Shown in pieces: positions 52,929 through 61,838 of a stretch of 64,000 nucleotides of DNA (positions within the stretch are counted from its first letter, which is position 1; every line of letters begins with the position of its first letter). The DNA comes from Pseudomonadota bacterium. Its GTDB lineage: Bacteria; Desulfobacterota; Desulfobulbia; Desulfobulbales; JAGXFP01. The notes beneath the pieces were generated by a model that made no database searches, was not told where the DNA came from, and saw nothing but the letters and a program-made list of their open reading frames with translations. The position numbers were made by a program, and so were the translations under genes. Where the stretch lies: the NCBI GenBank assembly GCA_018823285.1, contig JAHJIQ010000042.1, forward strand, positions 1 to 64,000, in the 5' to 3' direction.

Positions 52929-53373
52929 CTACTCCTTTGCTATCGTATGAGGCAGACCGAGATGTTCAATCTGCCGATATGAGTGAGGTCGGCCTGTGGA
53001 TCAGGTGGGTAAAATACCCGTTTATGATCTGTCGGGAATCAATGGAGCGGGATTATAACTCAATAAGTAACTATTTAAAAGAACAAATACGGTCATGGAT
53101 CGGTGGCGTAAAATAGCCCGTAAAACCACAATTTTAAAGGGATGATGGTGGGAGGAGATGGTGAACGGACGAGGTGTTTTTTTCAGGGTCGGGTGGTTTT
53201 TTTCAGATGACTGTTGAGAAGTGGCGACAAGCCTAGTATTGTATCACGTTCTGCAGCGAATGGGCTATATAGGTAAAACTCCGGAGAAACTCTGTGGGAA
53301 AGGGTTTGCGGTGGGTCCAGGTCGCAATAAATATTACAGGGATGTCCCTGAAAATGTCATCCCGGGGAGAACC
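52929..53373. other. Divergent region between secDF and rsfS
   Basis: About 445 bp with no supported gene. It contains a short GGGTA/TACCC hairpin near 53007-53019 and AT-rich stretches that may hold divergent promoters. The frame running into rsfS from 53221 has no protein features before the chosen start. Confidence 0.5.
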
Positions 53374-53772
53374 ATGAAAAGAATCAAGAAATCACTGGCC
53401 GATCTGGAAATCTCGGAGCTTCTGGCCAGAATATATCGTACTGTTTCAGAGAAAAAAGCTGAGAAACCGGTCATCCTCGATGTTCGGGGGATCTCCGATT
53501 TTGCGGACTATTTTGTGATCATGAGCGGCACCTCCACCCGCCACGTGCAGGGTCTTGCCGAAGCCGTCGACGACGAGATCGGCAGCAGGAGGACCCGGGA
53601 AGGGGACACCGAAGGGTTGAGCGAAGCACGCTGGGTGCTGCTCGATTATAACGATATCATCATCCATGTCTTTCACTATGAAGATCGTGATCATTACGAT
53701 CTGGAAGGACTCTGGCACGACGCCCCCCGTCTCGATCCGAAAAAACTGCTGAATCCCGGGAAAACAGTATGA
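53374..53772 (+). CDS. rsfS: Ribosomal silencing factor RsfS
   Basis: A 132-residue RsfS/Iojap protein: VILDVRGISDFADYFVIMSGTSTRHVQGLAEAVDDEI and WVLLDYNDIIIHVFHYEDRDHYDLEGLWHDAP. It binds L14 and blocks subunit joining under starvation. The ATG at 53374 has GGGGAGA upstream. It overlaps gpmI by 4 bases. Confidence 0.95.
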   Translation: MKRIKKSLADLEISELLARIYRTVSEKKAEKPVILDVRGISDFADYFVIMSGTSTRHVQGLAEAVDDEIGSRRTREGDTEGLSEARWVLLDYNDIIIHVFHYEDRDHYDLEGLWHDAPRLDPKKLLNPGKTV

Positions 53773-55334
53773 AAAGCAAAGGACCGGTGCTGCTGGCAAT
53801 CCTCGATGGCTGGGGGCTCGGCGGAAACGTTGAGACCAACGCGGTCTACGCGGCAAAAACACCCAATATGGACCGGTGGTGGAATGAATACCCGCACACG
53901 GCTCTTGTGGCAAACGGCGGGATGGTGGGGTTGCCCGAAGGCCAGATGGGGAACTCCGAAGTCGGCCATCTCAATATCGGCGCCGGCAGGGTGGTCTATC
54001 AGGACTATTCCCGGATCAATATCGCCCTTGAATCGGGCGAGTTCATGACCAACCCGGGTCTCCTCGCCTCCATGAATAAAGCCAAAGAGCACTCGGGCGC
54101 ATTGCATCTTCTCGGTCTTGTTTCCGATGGCGGGGTGCACAGCCACCTCAGCCATCTGATCGGACTTTTGCAGATGGCATCGGCTCTCGGGCTTGAGCGG
54201 GTCTTTATCCACGCTTTCATGGATGGACGTGATACGCCTCCCAGAAGCGGCCTCGGGCATCTCGAAACTCTTCAGAAAGAAATCGATCGTATCGGCACCG
54301 GACGGATCGCGACCATTACGGGCCGTTATTATGCCATGGACCGGGACAACCGCTGGCAGCGGGTCGAGCTTGCCTGGAAGGCCCTGGTCAGTGGTGATGG
54401 GGTCGCGGCAGCCGACCCGGTGCAGGGTGTCCGCGACGCTTACGACCGCGGTGAGTCCGATGAGTTCATCAAGCCGGTGGTCATGGTCGAAAACAATCGG
54501 CCGCTGGGAACCATTCAGGATCATGACTCGGTCATCTTTTTCAACTTCAGGTCCGATCGGGCCCGGGAACTTACCCGCGCCTTTACCGAACAGGGCTTTA
54601 CCGGGTTTGATACCGGAAAGAGGCCTGAACTTTCCCGTTACCTGACCTTTACCGAATACGACCGGGATTTCACCCTGCCCATCGCCTTTCCTCCGGCGGA
54701 ACTGACCAGGATTCTGGGCGAAGAGGTCAGCCGCGGCGGTCTCACCCAGCTTCGCATTGCGGAGACGGAGAAATACGCCCACGTGACCTTCTTTTTCAAC
54801 GGCGGACGGGAGGAACCTTTTCCGGGTGAGGAGAGGCTTCTGGTTCCCTCCCCCAAGGAAGTTGCGACCTACGATCTGAAGCCGGAGATGAGCGCCGGGG
54901 AGGTTACCGATCGGTTGCTTCAGAAGATCGGGCAGCAGCATTTCGATCTGGTGGTGCTCAATTATGCCAACGGCGATATGGTCGGCCACACCGGGATGCT
55001 CCCTGCGGCGATCAAGGCCTGCGAGACGGTGGACGCCTGTCTCGGCCGCCTGGTTGAGGAATTCCTGGCCCGGGAAGGCACCGTGCTGATCACCGCCGAC
55101 CACGGCAATGCCGAACAGATGGTTGACCCGGTGAACAGTGGGCCATTTACCGCCCATACCAGTAACCGGGTGCCGTTTATTGCGGTCGGCGACACTCTTG
55201 CCGGTCATTCCATTGAAGGGGATGGCGCGCTCCGGGATATCGCGCCGACGGTTCTCACTTTGCTTGGCCTTCCGGTGCCTGAAGAGATGACCGGGAGAAA
55301 TCTGCTGGCGGATGCAATGCAAAATGAAAAATGA
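53769..55334 (+). CDS. gpmI: 2,3-bisphosphoglycerate-independent phosphoglycerate mutase
   Basis: A 521-residue two-metal mutase of glycolysis: VLLAILDGWGLGGNVETNAV, EGQMGNSEVGHLNIGAGR with catalytic S63, HAFMDGRDTPPRSG, TITGRYYAMDRDNRW and VLITADHGNAEQM. Translation is coupled to rsfS by ATGA. The C-terminal MQNEK and TGA stop lie in degenerate heptads (AATGAAA, AATGAAG). Confidence 0.96.
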   Translation: MKSKGPVLLAILDGWGLGGNVETNAVYAAKTPNMDRWWNEYPHTALVANGGMVGLPEGQMGNSEVGHLNIGAGRVVYQDYSRINIALESGEFMTNPGLLASMNKAKEHSGALHLLGLVSDGGVHSHLSHLIGLLQMASALGLERVFIHAFMDGRDTPPRSGLGHLETLQKEIDRIGTGRIATITGRYYAMDRDNRWQRVELAWKALVSGDGVAAADPVQGVRDAYDRGESDEFIKPVVMVENNRPLGTIQDHDSVIFFNFRSDRARELTRAFTEQGFTGFDTGKRPELSRYLTFTEYDRDFTLPIAFPPAELTRILGEEVSRGGLTQLRIAETEKYAHVTFFFNGGREEPFPGEERLLVPSPKEVATYDLKPEMSAGEVTDRLLQKIGQQHFDLVVLNYANGDMVGHTGMLPAAIKACETVDACLGRLVEEFLAREGTVLITADHGNAEQMVDPVNSGPFTAHTSNRVPFIAVGDTLAGHSIEGDGALRDIAPTVLTLLGLPVPEEMTGRNLLADAMQNEK

Positions 55335-55636
55335 AGACCAAACTTTCTGATATGTTTTATGGTGTTGAATTGCTGTTTAAAATGGTTCAGAGTCGTTGTG
55401 ATATTCCATAATGAGAATTCAGAAGCCAGTAGCCGGAAGCCAGAATGACTGATTTTAAAGCTTTTCTCCTGGCTTCTGACTCCTGGCTCCTGGCTACTTG
55501 TAGAACACATGCACTAACAAATCTCCGAAACCCGTTATTGTCGGGAGATTAGCCAAACTCGGAAAGTTGTGATGAAAAATTTTTGAGACGGTAAACTTCA
55601 GGCACTTTTAACTTCAGCTCACTTTAGGCACTTACC
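55335..55636. other. Intergenic region with element A copy 3
   Basis: About 300 bp between gpmI and thrC. The first bases are heptads, most of the rest is element A copy 3 (55404-55571). A thrC promoter must lie within or just after it; none was identified. Confidence 0.7.
55404..55571 (+). repeat. Element A, copy 3
   Basis: AGAAGCC-type heptads (left arm), GACTGATTTTAAAGCTTTTC, then CTGGCTTCTGACTCCTGG heptads (right arm), TAGAACACATGCACTAAC, TTATTGTCGGGAGATT and CTCGGAAAGTTG. Same order and orientation as copies 1 and 2. Confidence 0.9.
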
Positions 55637-57022
55637 ATGAAATACATCAGCACCAGAGGGGGGATTGCCCCCGTCAGTTTCAGGGAAGCGGTCATGATGG
55701 GTCTTGCCACCGACGGCGGGCTGCTCCTGCCCGAAGAGATCCCGGTGATCGATCAGAAGACGCTCGATTCCTGGCAGGGTCTGAGTTTCCCGCAGTTGTC
55801 CTTCGAGGTCATCTCCCGCTTTGTCGACGATATTCCTGCAGATGACCTGAGAGAACTGATCAACCGGTCGTACAGCACCTTCACCCATCCGGAGACGGTG
55901 CCCCTGGTCAGGGCAGGCGGATTCCAGATCATGGAGCTTTTCCACGGGCCGACCCTGGCATTCAAGGATGTTGCCCTCCAGTTTCTCGGCAATGTCTTCG
56001 AGTACCTTCTCCAAAAATCAGGCGGCAGGATGAACATCCTCGGGGCGACCTCCGGCGATACCGGCAGCGCAGCCATTTACGGAGTCCGCGGCAAGGAAAA
56101 CATCAATATTTTTATCCTCCATCCCCACCGGAGGGTCAGCCGGATCCAGGAACTGCAGATGACCACCGTCACCGACGCCAACGTCTTCAATATTGCGATC
56201 CGCGGCACCTTTGATGACGGGCAGGCAATCGTCAAAGCGATCTTCAATGATATCCCCTTCAAGGAGGAGTTCAATCTGGGGGCGGTCAATTCGATCAACT
56301 GGGCGAGAATCGTTGCCCAGGTGGTCTATTACATTTACGCAGCTTTGCGGCTCACCGGTAAAAAATCCCCTCTGGTGGATTTTTCCGTACCTACCGGCAA
56401 TTTCGGGGATATCTTCGCAGGTTATGTGGCCAGGAAAATGCTCCCCGAAAAAATCCGCAGGCTGGTGCTGGCCACCAATGAAAACGATCTGCTGGCCCGG
56501 TTTGTCAATGACGGGGTTTATTCGGTGGGGCAGGTGGTGCAGACCAGCAGCCCTTCCATGGATATTCAGGTGGCCAGCAATTTTGAGCGGTATCTCTATT
56601 TTCTTTTCGACCGGAACCCCGTCCGTACCCGGAAAGCTCTGGAGGATTTTTCGGCATCCGGCAGAATGGACTTTGATGCCTCTTTGCAGAAGAAGATCCG
56701 TGAAGATTTCCGGGCCTGTCGGGTGAGTGAGGAAGAGACGTTGCAGGTCATCAAATCCAATGAGCAGGAAGGCTATCTCCTCGACCCTCATACGGCGGTA
56801 GGGGTCAGGGCTGCATCAAACTTTGTGGAGGAAGGGGTCCCGATGGTCTGTCTGGCCACCGCCCATCCTGCCAAGTTCGGCGACGCGGTAAAAAGGGCGA
56901 TCGGTCGCGAACCGGATCTGCCGCCGGCGCTTGCCGCCCTTCCGGAGAAAGAATCACGATGCGAAATTCTCGATGCCGGAACGGAGGTGATTAAACAATT
57001 TCTGAAGATTAATGCCCGGTGA
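55637..57022 (+). CDS. thrC: Threonine synthase
   Basis: A 461-residue PLP enzyme: MKYISTRGGIAPVSFREAVMMGLATDGGLLLPEEIP, the PLP-Lys motif HGPTLAFKDVALQFLGN, GATSGDTGSAAI, and VPTGNFGDIFAGYVARKM. It makes threonine from O-phosphohomoserine. It stands alone after element A copy 3. Confidence 0.96.
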   Translation: MKYISTRGGIAPVSFREAVMMGLATDGGLLLPEEIPVIDQKTLDSWQGLSFPQLSFEVISRFVDDIPADDLRELINRSYSTFTHPETVPLVRAGGFQIMELFHGPTLAFKDVALQFLGNVFEYLLQKSGGRMNILGATSGDTGSAAIYGVRGKENINIFILHPHRRVSRIQELQMTTVTDANVFNIAIRGTFDDGQAIVKAIFNDIPFKEEFNLGAVNSINWARIVAQVVYYIYAALRLTGKKSPLVDFSVPTGNFGDIFAGYVARKMLPEKIRRLVLATNENDLLARFVNDGVYSVGQVVQTSSPSMDIQVASNFERYLYFLFDRNPVRTRKALEDFSASGRMDFDASLQKKIREDFRACRVSEEETLQVIKSNEQEGYLLDPHTAVGVRAASNFVEEGVPMVCLATAHPAKFGDAVKRAIGREPDLPPALAALPEKESRCEILDAGTEVIKQFLKINAR

Positions 57023-57196
57023 TTGCTATTCACCGATTTATCCTTTATTATCTTTGAAAACAGGCATATTGAAGGGGAATCCAATCATGTTTCAATCGCC
57101 TGTTGCTGTTATCCGGGGGGGCTGCAGCAATTTATTGATTTTTCCGGACCACCTTTGTTTCTTTGCAAACGTTCATCTTCTGAGGGAGTGGTTTTG

Positions 57197-58288
57197 ATGA
57201 AACCTGAAGAACGAGTCAAATACCTCAGTACCATCGATCTGTTCGAGCATTTTTCACACGAGGAGTTGTCGAATTTTGCCGAAAAGGTTCAGGAAGTCAG
57301 GATCAATGCCGATGAGGTTCTCTTCCACGAAGGCGCTCCCGGCGATGATATGTATATCCTCCTTGACGGCCAGCTCAAGGTCAACAAGGACGCCAAGTTT
57401 ATCACCAACATCAAACCGGTGGAGTACATCGGCGAGATGGCGATCATCGAATCCAAACCCCGTTCGGCAACGGTGCAGGCCGTTCTCGATTCAACCCTGC
57501 TCAAGATTACCTCGGCGCAGTTTCAGGAGTATTTCTCCACCCAGCCCGAATCCCTGGTCTCCCTGATGCGGACCCTGAGCCACCGGATCAGGCGCAACAC
57601 CGAGATCATTGCCGAGGAATTCGAGAAGGCCAATATCCTGATCCACGACATGAAAAACCAGATGGCCTCATTTCTCTTTCTTGATCTGATGGCCCGGGAA
57701 ACCAAGGTCGAGGGGCAGCTCAGGCTGCTCAAGGTGATGCAGAACAGCCGCGACAACCTCACCGCGATGATGGCCGAGGCGCTGGCCCTGGCCAAAAGAC
57801 AGAACCTTCCCCGGAGTTACAAGATCGATTCCCTGCAGGAAATGATGCATGAGGTCAGGGACTCGGAGGTCACCGCCCATCCCGATCTGAAAGACCGGGA
57901 AGTAAACTTCGTATTCGGAGAGAATGTGCCGCAGATCTTCTTTTGCCGGGTCGAGATGCACCGGGCTCTGGTGAACCTGCTGCTGAACGCCGCTCAGGCG
58001 AGCCCCAATGGCGGGCCGATCGATGTGGAGCTTTCCACCGACAACGGCAATGGTGTGATCAGGGTCATGGACCGGGGCACCGGCATTCCGGAAAAGATCC
58101 GGGCCAGGATTTTCGACACCCATTTCACCACCAAGGAAAACGGCAACGGCTTGGGACTTGCTTCCTGCCGGAATGTCGTCGAACGGCTGCATGGCGGGGA
58201 ATTGAGCTTTCACGACCGAGACGGCGGCGGCACGGTCTTTACCATGGCTCTGCCCCTGAAGTCCGACTCCTGTTTTTTAGATGAATAG
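57197..58288 (+). CDS. cNMP-binding-domain sensor histidine kinase
   Basis: A 363-residue soluble kinase: a cyclic-nucleotide-binding-like domain (about 10-130; LFEHFSHEELSNFAEKV, DEVLFHEGAPGDDMYILLDGQL, GEMAIIESKPRSATVQA), a short helix pair with ILIHDMKNQMASFLF (likely phosphoacceptor His) and an HATPase domain (NLLLNAAQASPNGG, DRGTGIPEKIRARIFDTHFTTKENGNGLGL). The ATG at 57197 has GAGGGAG upstream. It opens a signalling cluster. Confidence 0.9.
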   Translation: MKPEERVKYLSTIDLFEHFSHEELSNFAEKVQEVRINADEVLFHEGAPGDDMYILLDGQLKVNKDAKFITNIKPVEYIGEMAIIESKPRSATVQAVLDSTLLKITSAQFQEYFSTQPESLVSLMRTLSHRIRRNTEIIAEEFEKANILIHDMKNQMASFLFLDLMARETKVEGQLRLLKVMQNSRDNLTAMMAEALALAKRQNLPRSYKIDSLQEMMHEVRDSEVTAHPDLKDREVNFVFGENVPQIFFCRVEMHRALVNLLLNAAQASPNGGPIDVELSTDNGNGVIRVMDRGTGIPEKIRARIFDTHFTTKENGNGLGLASCRNVVERLHGGELSFHDRDGGGTVFTMALPLKSDSCFLDE

Positions 58289-58371
58289 CGGGGGGAAACT
58301 TCTGGAGGTGATGTGTTAACGCAAGGCAAAGAATTTATATGTGGACAAACATCGTGCGGTGAACTTCATTT

Positions 58372-58436
58372 CTTAACTCTTAACTCTTAACTCTTAACTC
58401 TTAACTCTTAACTCTTAACTCTTTTTTTTTAACTCT
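58372..58436. repeat. Heptad tandem array H4 (CTTAACT)n
   Basis: Seven CTTAACT units followed by a T-run and AACTCT. On the minus strand the unit is AGTTAAG with a TAA. The minus-strand response regulator ends with this TAA. Confidence 0.95.
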
Positions 58437-58785
58437 CCTCAATCATGGTCAGCAGTTTTCTGATATCCAGCGGTTTCTGGCAGACGCCGACCACTCCCCT
58501 GGTAAGACTGTTCAGGCAATCGTCCTTGTAGAAACCGCTGATGAATATCACCCGGGCTCCGGAGTCGTTTTTGAGGATTTCGGTGAACGTCTCCACCCCG
58601 TTCATTCCGGGCATCTTGTAGTCCATCAGGATGATCCGGAATTTCTCTTTTCCGGCCGCAATAACCCCTTGTTCTCCGTTTGGGGCAGTCACCACCTGAT
58701 AGCCCTTCATTTCCATAACATCGGCAAGGGTTTCCAGGATGGTCGGTTCATCATCAACAATCAGTATTTTTTGCCGTTTTTCCAT
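58429..58785 (-). CDS. Single-domain response regulator
   Basis: A 118-residue receiver domain: ILIVDDEPTILETLAD, phosphoacceptor Asp in ILMDYKMPGMNG, VIFISGF and VCQKPLDI with the conserved Lys. No output domain, so it is a CheY/Spo0F-like relay. It lies among kinases on the other strand. The start at 58785 is chosen because upstream residues run into the divergent gene control region. Its stop codon TAA is part of heptad array H4. Confidence 0.93.
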   Translation of the reverse strand: MEKRQKILIVDDEPTILETLADVMEMKGYQVVTAPNGEQGVIAAGKEKFRIILMDYKMPGMNGVETFTEILKNDSGARVIFISGFYKDDCLNSLTRGVVGVCQKPLDIRKLLTMIEES

Positions 58786-58948
58786 TTTTCTGATTCTACA
58801 CCGGGGTTGGCGGACAGACAAAGTATTTTTTGCCTCGCGTAAAGTTTGCGCAAATTTTTACTTTGAGTTCGAGTTTCCGGCTGTGATACGATTTTTCTGT
58901 TGGTGATTTACTGCAGAAAATCCAAAAATATGCCAGGCGGAAAATGAA

Positions 58949-60595
58949 ATGGAAAATATAGGTGTGTTGCTTGTCGATGATGACCCCGGTCTGCGAGAGG
59001 TTTTTGCCGACATCTTTGCCATGCACCGGGAGTACTTTCTCGACACTGCCGCCAACGGGGCTGAGGCGCTGGAAAAGGTACGCAGGATAAACTTTGATCT
59101 GGCCCTGGTCGATATTTCCCTGCCCGATTATGACGGGATTGCTCTCACCGCTGAACTGAAGAAGATCAACCCGGACTGCGTCTATATGATCATCACCGGT
59201 CATAATTCCACCGACTATGTGATCAAGGCGATGCAGGTCGGGGCTGACGACTTTTTCATGAAGCCGATCCAGTTTGAGGAACTCTTCATCCGGATCAGGA
59301 AAAATATTCAAGCCAAACGCCTGGCCCTGAGGGTCAAGGAGCTGAACCGGTTGCCGAAGGTGATTCTCGATTCGGTCAACGCCGCCATCTGCATCATCAA
59401 CACCCACGATCTGACCATCGCCAGCCTCAACAAATTCCTGCTGGATGATCTTGGTCTCAGCGAAGATGAGGTTGTCGGCAAATCATGTCATCAGCTGCTG
59501 CACCACAGTCCGGTGTCCTGTAAAGGCGAGAAGGATTGTCCCCTGCAGAAAACCTACACCACCGGTGAACATTCACAGTACGTGCATTCCCACACCGACA
59601 AGTCCGGCAGGGAGTATATCGCCGAAGTGAGCGCCTCTCCGATCTTTGACGATACAGGCAAGGTTGTCCAGGTTGTCCATGTTTCCCGTGATATCAGCGA
59701 CCGGCGCGAACTTGAGGACTCTCTCAAAAAAGAAAAGAAAAATCTGACCCTTGCCAACCGGGAGCTTGAGAATGCGCTCCACGAACTCAAGAGCACCCAG
59801 GGACAGATCGTCCAGCAGGAGAAGATGGCCTCCATCGGCAGCCTGGCCGCCGGAGTGGCCCACGAAATCAACAACCCGATGGGTTTTATCGGCAGCAATC
59901 TCACCACCCTCGGCAAGTATCTGGGCAAGCTCAAGGAGTTCATCGAGCTTCAGGCGAAGGGGGTTGAGAATCTTCCCGAGAGCGGGCTGAAGGAAGAGAT
60001 CGCCAATCAGCGGAAAAAACTGAAAATTGACTATCTGCTCGGTGATGTCGGCGACCTGATCAATGAATCCCTGGAAGGCGCCGATCGGGTCAAGACCATT
60101 GTCCAGAACCTGAAATCCTTTGCCCGGGTGGATGATGTCAAACCGGCGCCGGCCGATGTCAACAACTGCCTCGAATCAACCTTGAACATCGTCTGGAACG
60201 AGCTGAAATACAAGTGCACGGTCAATAAGAAATACGGTGAAGTCCCGCGGGTCATGGGCTTTCCGCAGCAGCTGAACCAGGTGTTCATGAATATTATGGT
60301 CAACGGCGCCCATGCCATTGAAACCAAGGGCGAGATCACCATCGAAACCTTTACTGAAGAAGACCGGGTGAAGGTCAGGATCACCGATACCGGTTGCGGC
60401 ATCCCGGAAAAGATCCGGGGCAGGATCTTTGAGCCCTTTTTCACCACCAAGGAGGTCGGCAAGGGCACCGGGCTCGGAATGTCGATTGCCTACGACATCG
60501 TCAAGAAGCACGAAGGGGAGATCTCTTTTGAAACGGAGATCGGCAAGGGAACGGCGTTCACGGTCAGCCTGCCGGCGGTGGCGGAGGAGATTTGA
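58949..60595 (+). CDS. Receiver-PAS-histidine kinase
   Basis: A 548-residue soluble kinase: receiver (VLLVDDDPGLREV, LVDISLPDYDG, MKPI) at 1-120, PAS (about 135-260) with CHQLLHHSPVSC and DCPLQKTY Cys motif, coiled coil, H-box SLAAGVAHEINNPMGFIGSNLTTLGKY, and HATPase GCGIPEKIRGRIFEPFFTTKEVGKGTGLGMSIAYDIVKKHEG. Its transmitter is very similar to those at 3639 and 61839. It may be fed by the receiver-only protein next to it. The stop is followed by degenerate heptads. Confidence 0.94.
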   Translation: MENIGVLLVDDDPGLREVFADIFAMHREYFLDTAANGAEALEKVRRINFDLALVDISLPDYDGIALTAELKKINPDCVYMIITGHNSTDYVIKAMQVGADDFFMKPIQFEELFIRIRKNIQAKRLALRVKELNRLPKVILDSVNAAICIINTHDLTIASLNKFLLDDLGLSEDEVVGKSCHQLLHHSPVSCKGEKDCPLQKTYTTGEHSQYVHSHTDKSGREYIAEVSASPIFDDTGKVVQVVHVSRDISDRRELEDSLKKEKKNLTLANRELENALHELKSTQGQIVQQEKMASIGSLAAGVAHEINNPMGFIGSNLTTLGKYLGKLKEFIELQAKGVENLPESGLKEEIANQRKKLKIDYLLGDVGDLINESLEGADRVKTIVQNLKSFARVDDVKPAPADVNNCLESTLNIVWNELKYKCTVNKKYGEVPRVMGFPQQLNQVFMNIMVNGAHAIETKGEITIETFTEEDRVKVRITDTGCGIPEKIRGRIFEPFFTTKEVGKGTGLGMSIAYDIVKKHEGEISFETEIGKGTAFTVSLPAVAEEI

Positions 60596-60625
60596 GGGTG
60601 AAAAATGATGCGTGAGGTGTGAAGA
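60596..60625. repeat. Degenerate heptads after the receiver-PAS kinase
   Basis: GGGTGAA, AAATGAT, GCGTGAG, GTGTGAA follow the TGA stop in register, in the same orientation as the gene. Confidence 0.55.
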
Positions 60626-61798
60626 ATGGTGGGGATCATTCAGGATCTTACCGACGGAAAGAGCACGAAAACCGCCCTGCGTGACAGTGGGGATCTGTAT
60701 CGCTCGCTGGTGGAATCCACCTCGGCCGTAGCCTGGGAAATGGACATGCAGAGCCTGAAGTTCACCTATGTCAGTCCGGCGGTTGAAAAGGTTCTCGGAT
60801 ACAAGCCGGAGGAATGGGCCGATTTTGATTTCTGGGCCGATCGTGTCCATCCCGGGGACCGTGATCAGGCGGTCAACTTCTGCATGGTCGAGACCAGGGA
60901 GGGGCGAGACCACGAGTTTGAATACCGTTTCATTGCAGCAGATGGGGATGTGGTCTGGATCCGGGACATTGTTTCGCTTGTCCATGAGAACGGAGCTGTC
61001 AGCGCCCTTCGCGGCTTTTTTCTGGATATTACCGCACTCAAGGAAACTTATGCGCGACTGGACAGGTCGAATAAAGAACTTGAGGCGCTGGTCGAAGAGC
61101 GGAGCAGGGAAACCATGGACCTGCAGAAAGAGCTGCTGATCCAGGAAAAACTTGCTGAAGTGGGCCGTCTCGCTGCCGGGGTCAGGCATGATCTCAGAAA
61201 CCCCCTGGGGGTGATCAGCAATTCGATCTATTACCTGAAGATGAAACTCGGTGGATCCGGAGATGAAAAGGTCCTGAAGCACCTCGCCCTGATTGAAAAA
61301 GAATCCGATCGCTGTAACGAGATCATCAGCGAGCTCCTTGATTTCTCAAAGGTCATGAGTCCGAACAAGGTGGAAACAGTGATGAGTGCATTTTTACAGG
61401 AACAGCTGGAAGTCATGAATCTGTCGCCGGGGATTGTTGTCCGGTTTGCATGCGAAGATGCATGCCTCAAGGCGATGATCGATCCCGGTCAGATTTCCAG
61501 GGTGGTCAGAAATCTCGTCGGAAATGCGGTCCAGGCCATGGCGGGGGAAGGTGAACTTGCGGTCTCCTGTTGCCGGCAGGGAGAGCTGGTTGCCATGTCC
61601 TTTACGGACAACGGCAAGGGAATTCCCGCCGGGAACCTGATCCGGATCTTCGACCCTCTTTTTTCCACCAGGGAGAATGGAATGGGGATGGGGCTTGCCA
61701 ATGTAAGAAACTTCGTCAATCTGCACGGAGGAGATGTTGAAGTGATCAGTGAAGAAGGGCACGGGGCAACCTTTACCGTTCGACTCCCGGCCTCTTGA
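60626..61798 (+). CDS. PAS-domain histidine kinase
   Basis: A 390-residue soluble kinase: PAS_3-like domain (SAVAWEMDMQSLKFTYVSPAVEKVLGYKPEEW, VHPGDRD, EYRFIAADGDVVWIRD), coiled coil, H-box VGRLAAGVRHDLRNPLGVI and HATPase (DNGKGIPAGNLIRIFDPLFSTRENGMGMGL). Thirty bases after the receiver-PAS kinase, so probably co-transcribed. The start has no strong ribosome site; its first residues (MVGIIQDLT) look odd, so the start may be further downstream. Confidence 0.9.
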   Translation: MVGIIQDLTDGKSTKTALRDSGDLYRSLVESTSAVAWEMDMQSLKFTYVSPAVEKVLGYKPEEWADFDFWADRVHPGDRDQAVNFCMVETREGRDHEFEYRFIAADGDVVWIRDIVSLVHENGAVSALRGFFLDITALKETYARLDRSNKELEALVEERSRETMDLQKELLIQEKLAEVGRLAAGVRHDLRNPLGVISNSIYYLKMKLGGSGDEKVLKHLALIEKESDRCNEIISELLDFSKVMSPNKVETVMSAFLQEQLEVMNLSPGIVVRFACEDACLKAMIDPGQISRVVRNLVGNAVQAMAGEGELAVSCCRQGELVAMSFTDNGKGIPAGNLIRIFDPLFSTRENGMGMGLANVRNFVNLHGGDVEVISEEGHGATFTVRLPAS

Positions 61799-61838
61799 TG
61801 ACTAAGAGAAAATTTCATCGGATCGGGTACTCAATTTT

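Noticed and set aside
53694..55322. 542-codon minus-strand frame opposite gpmI
   Set aside because: gpmI is unmistakable on the other strand; the antisense frame is a GC-rich codon shadow.
60176..61282. 368-codon minus-strand frame opposite two kinases
   Set aside because: Spans two clear plus-strand genes and their gap; shadow.
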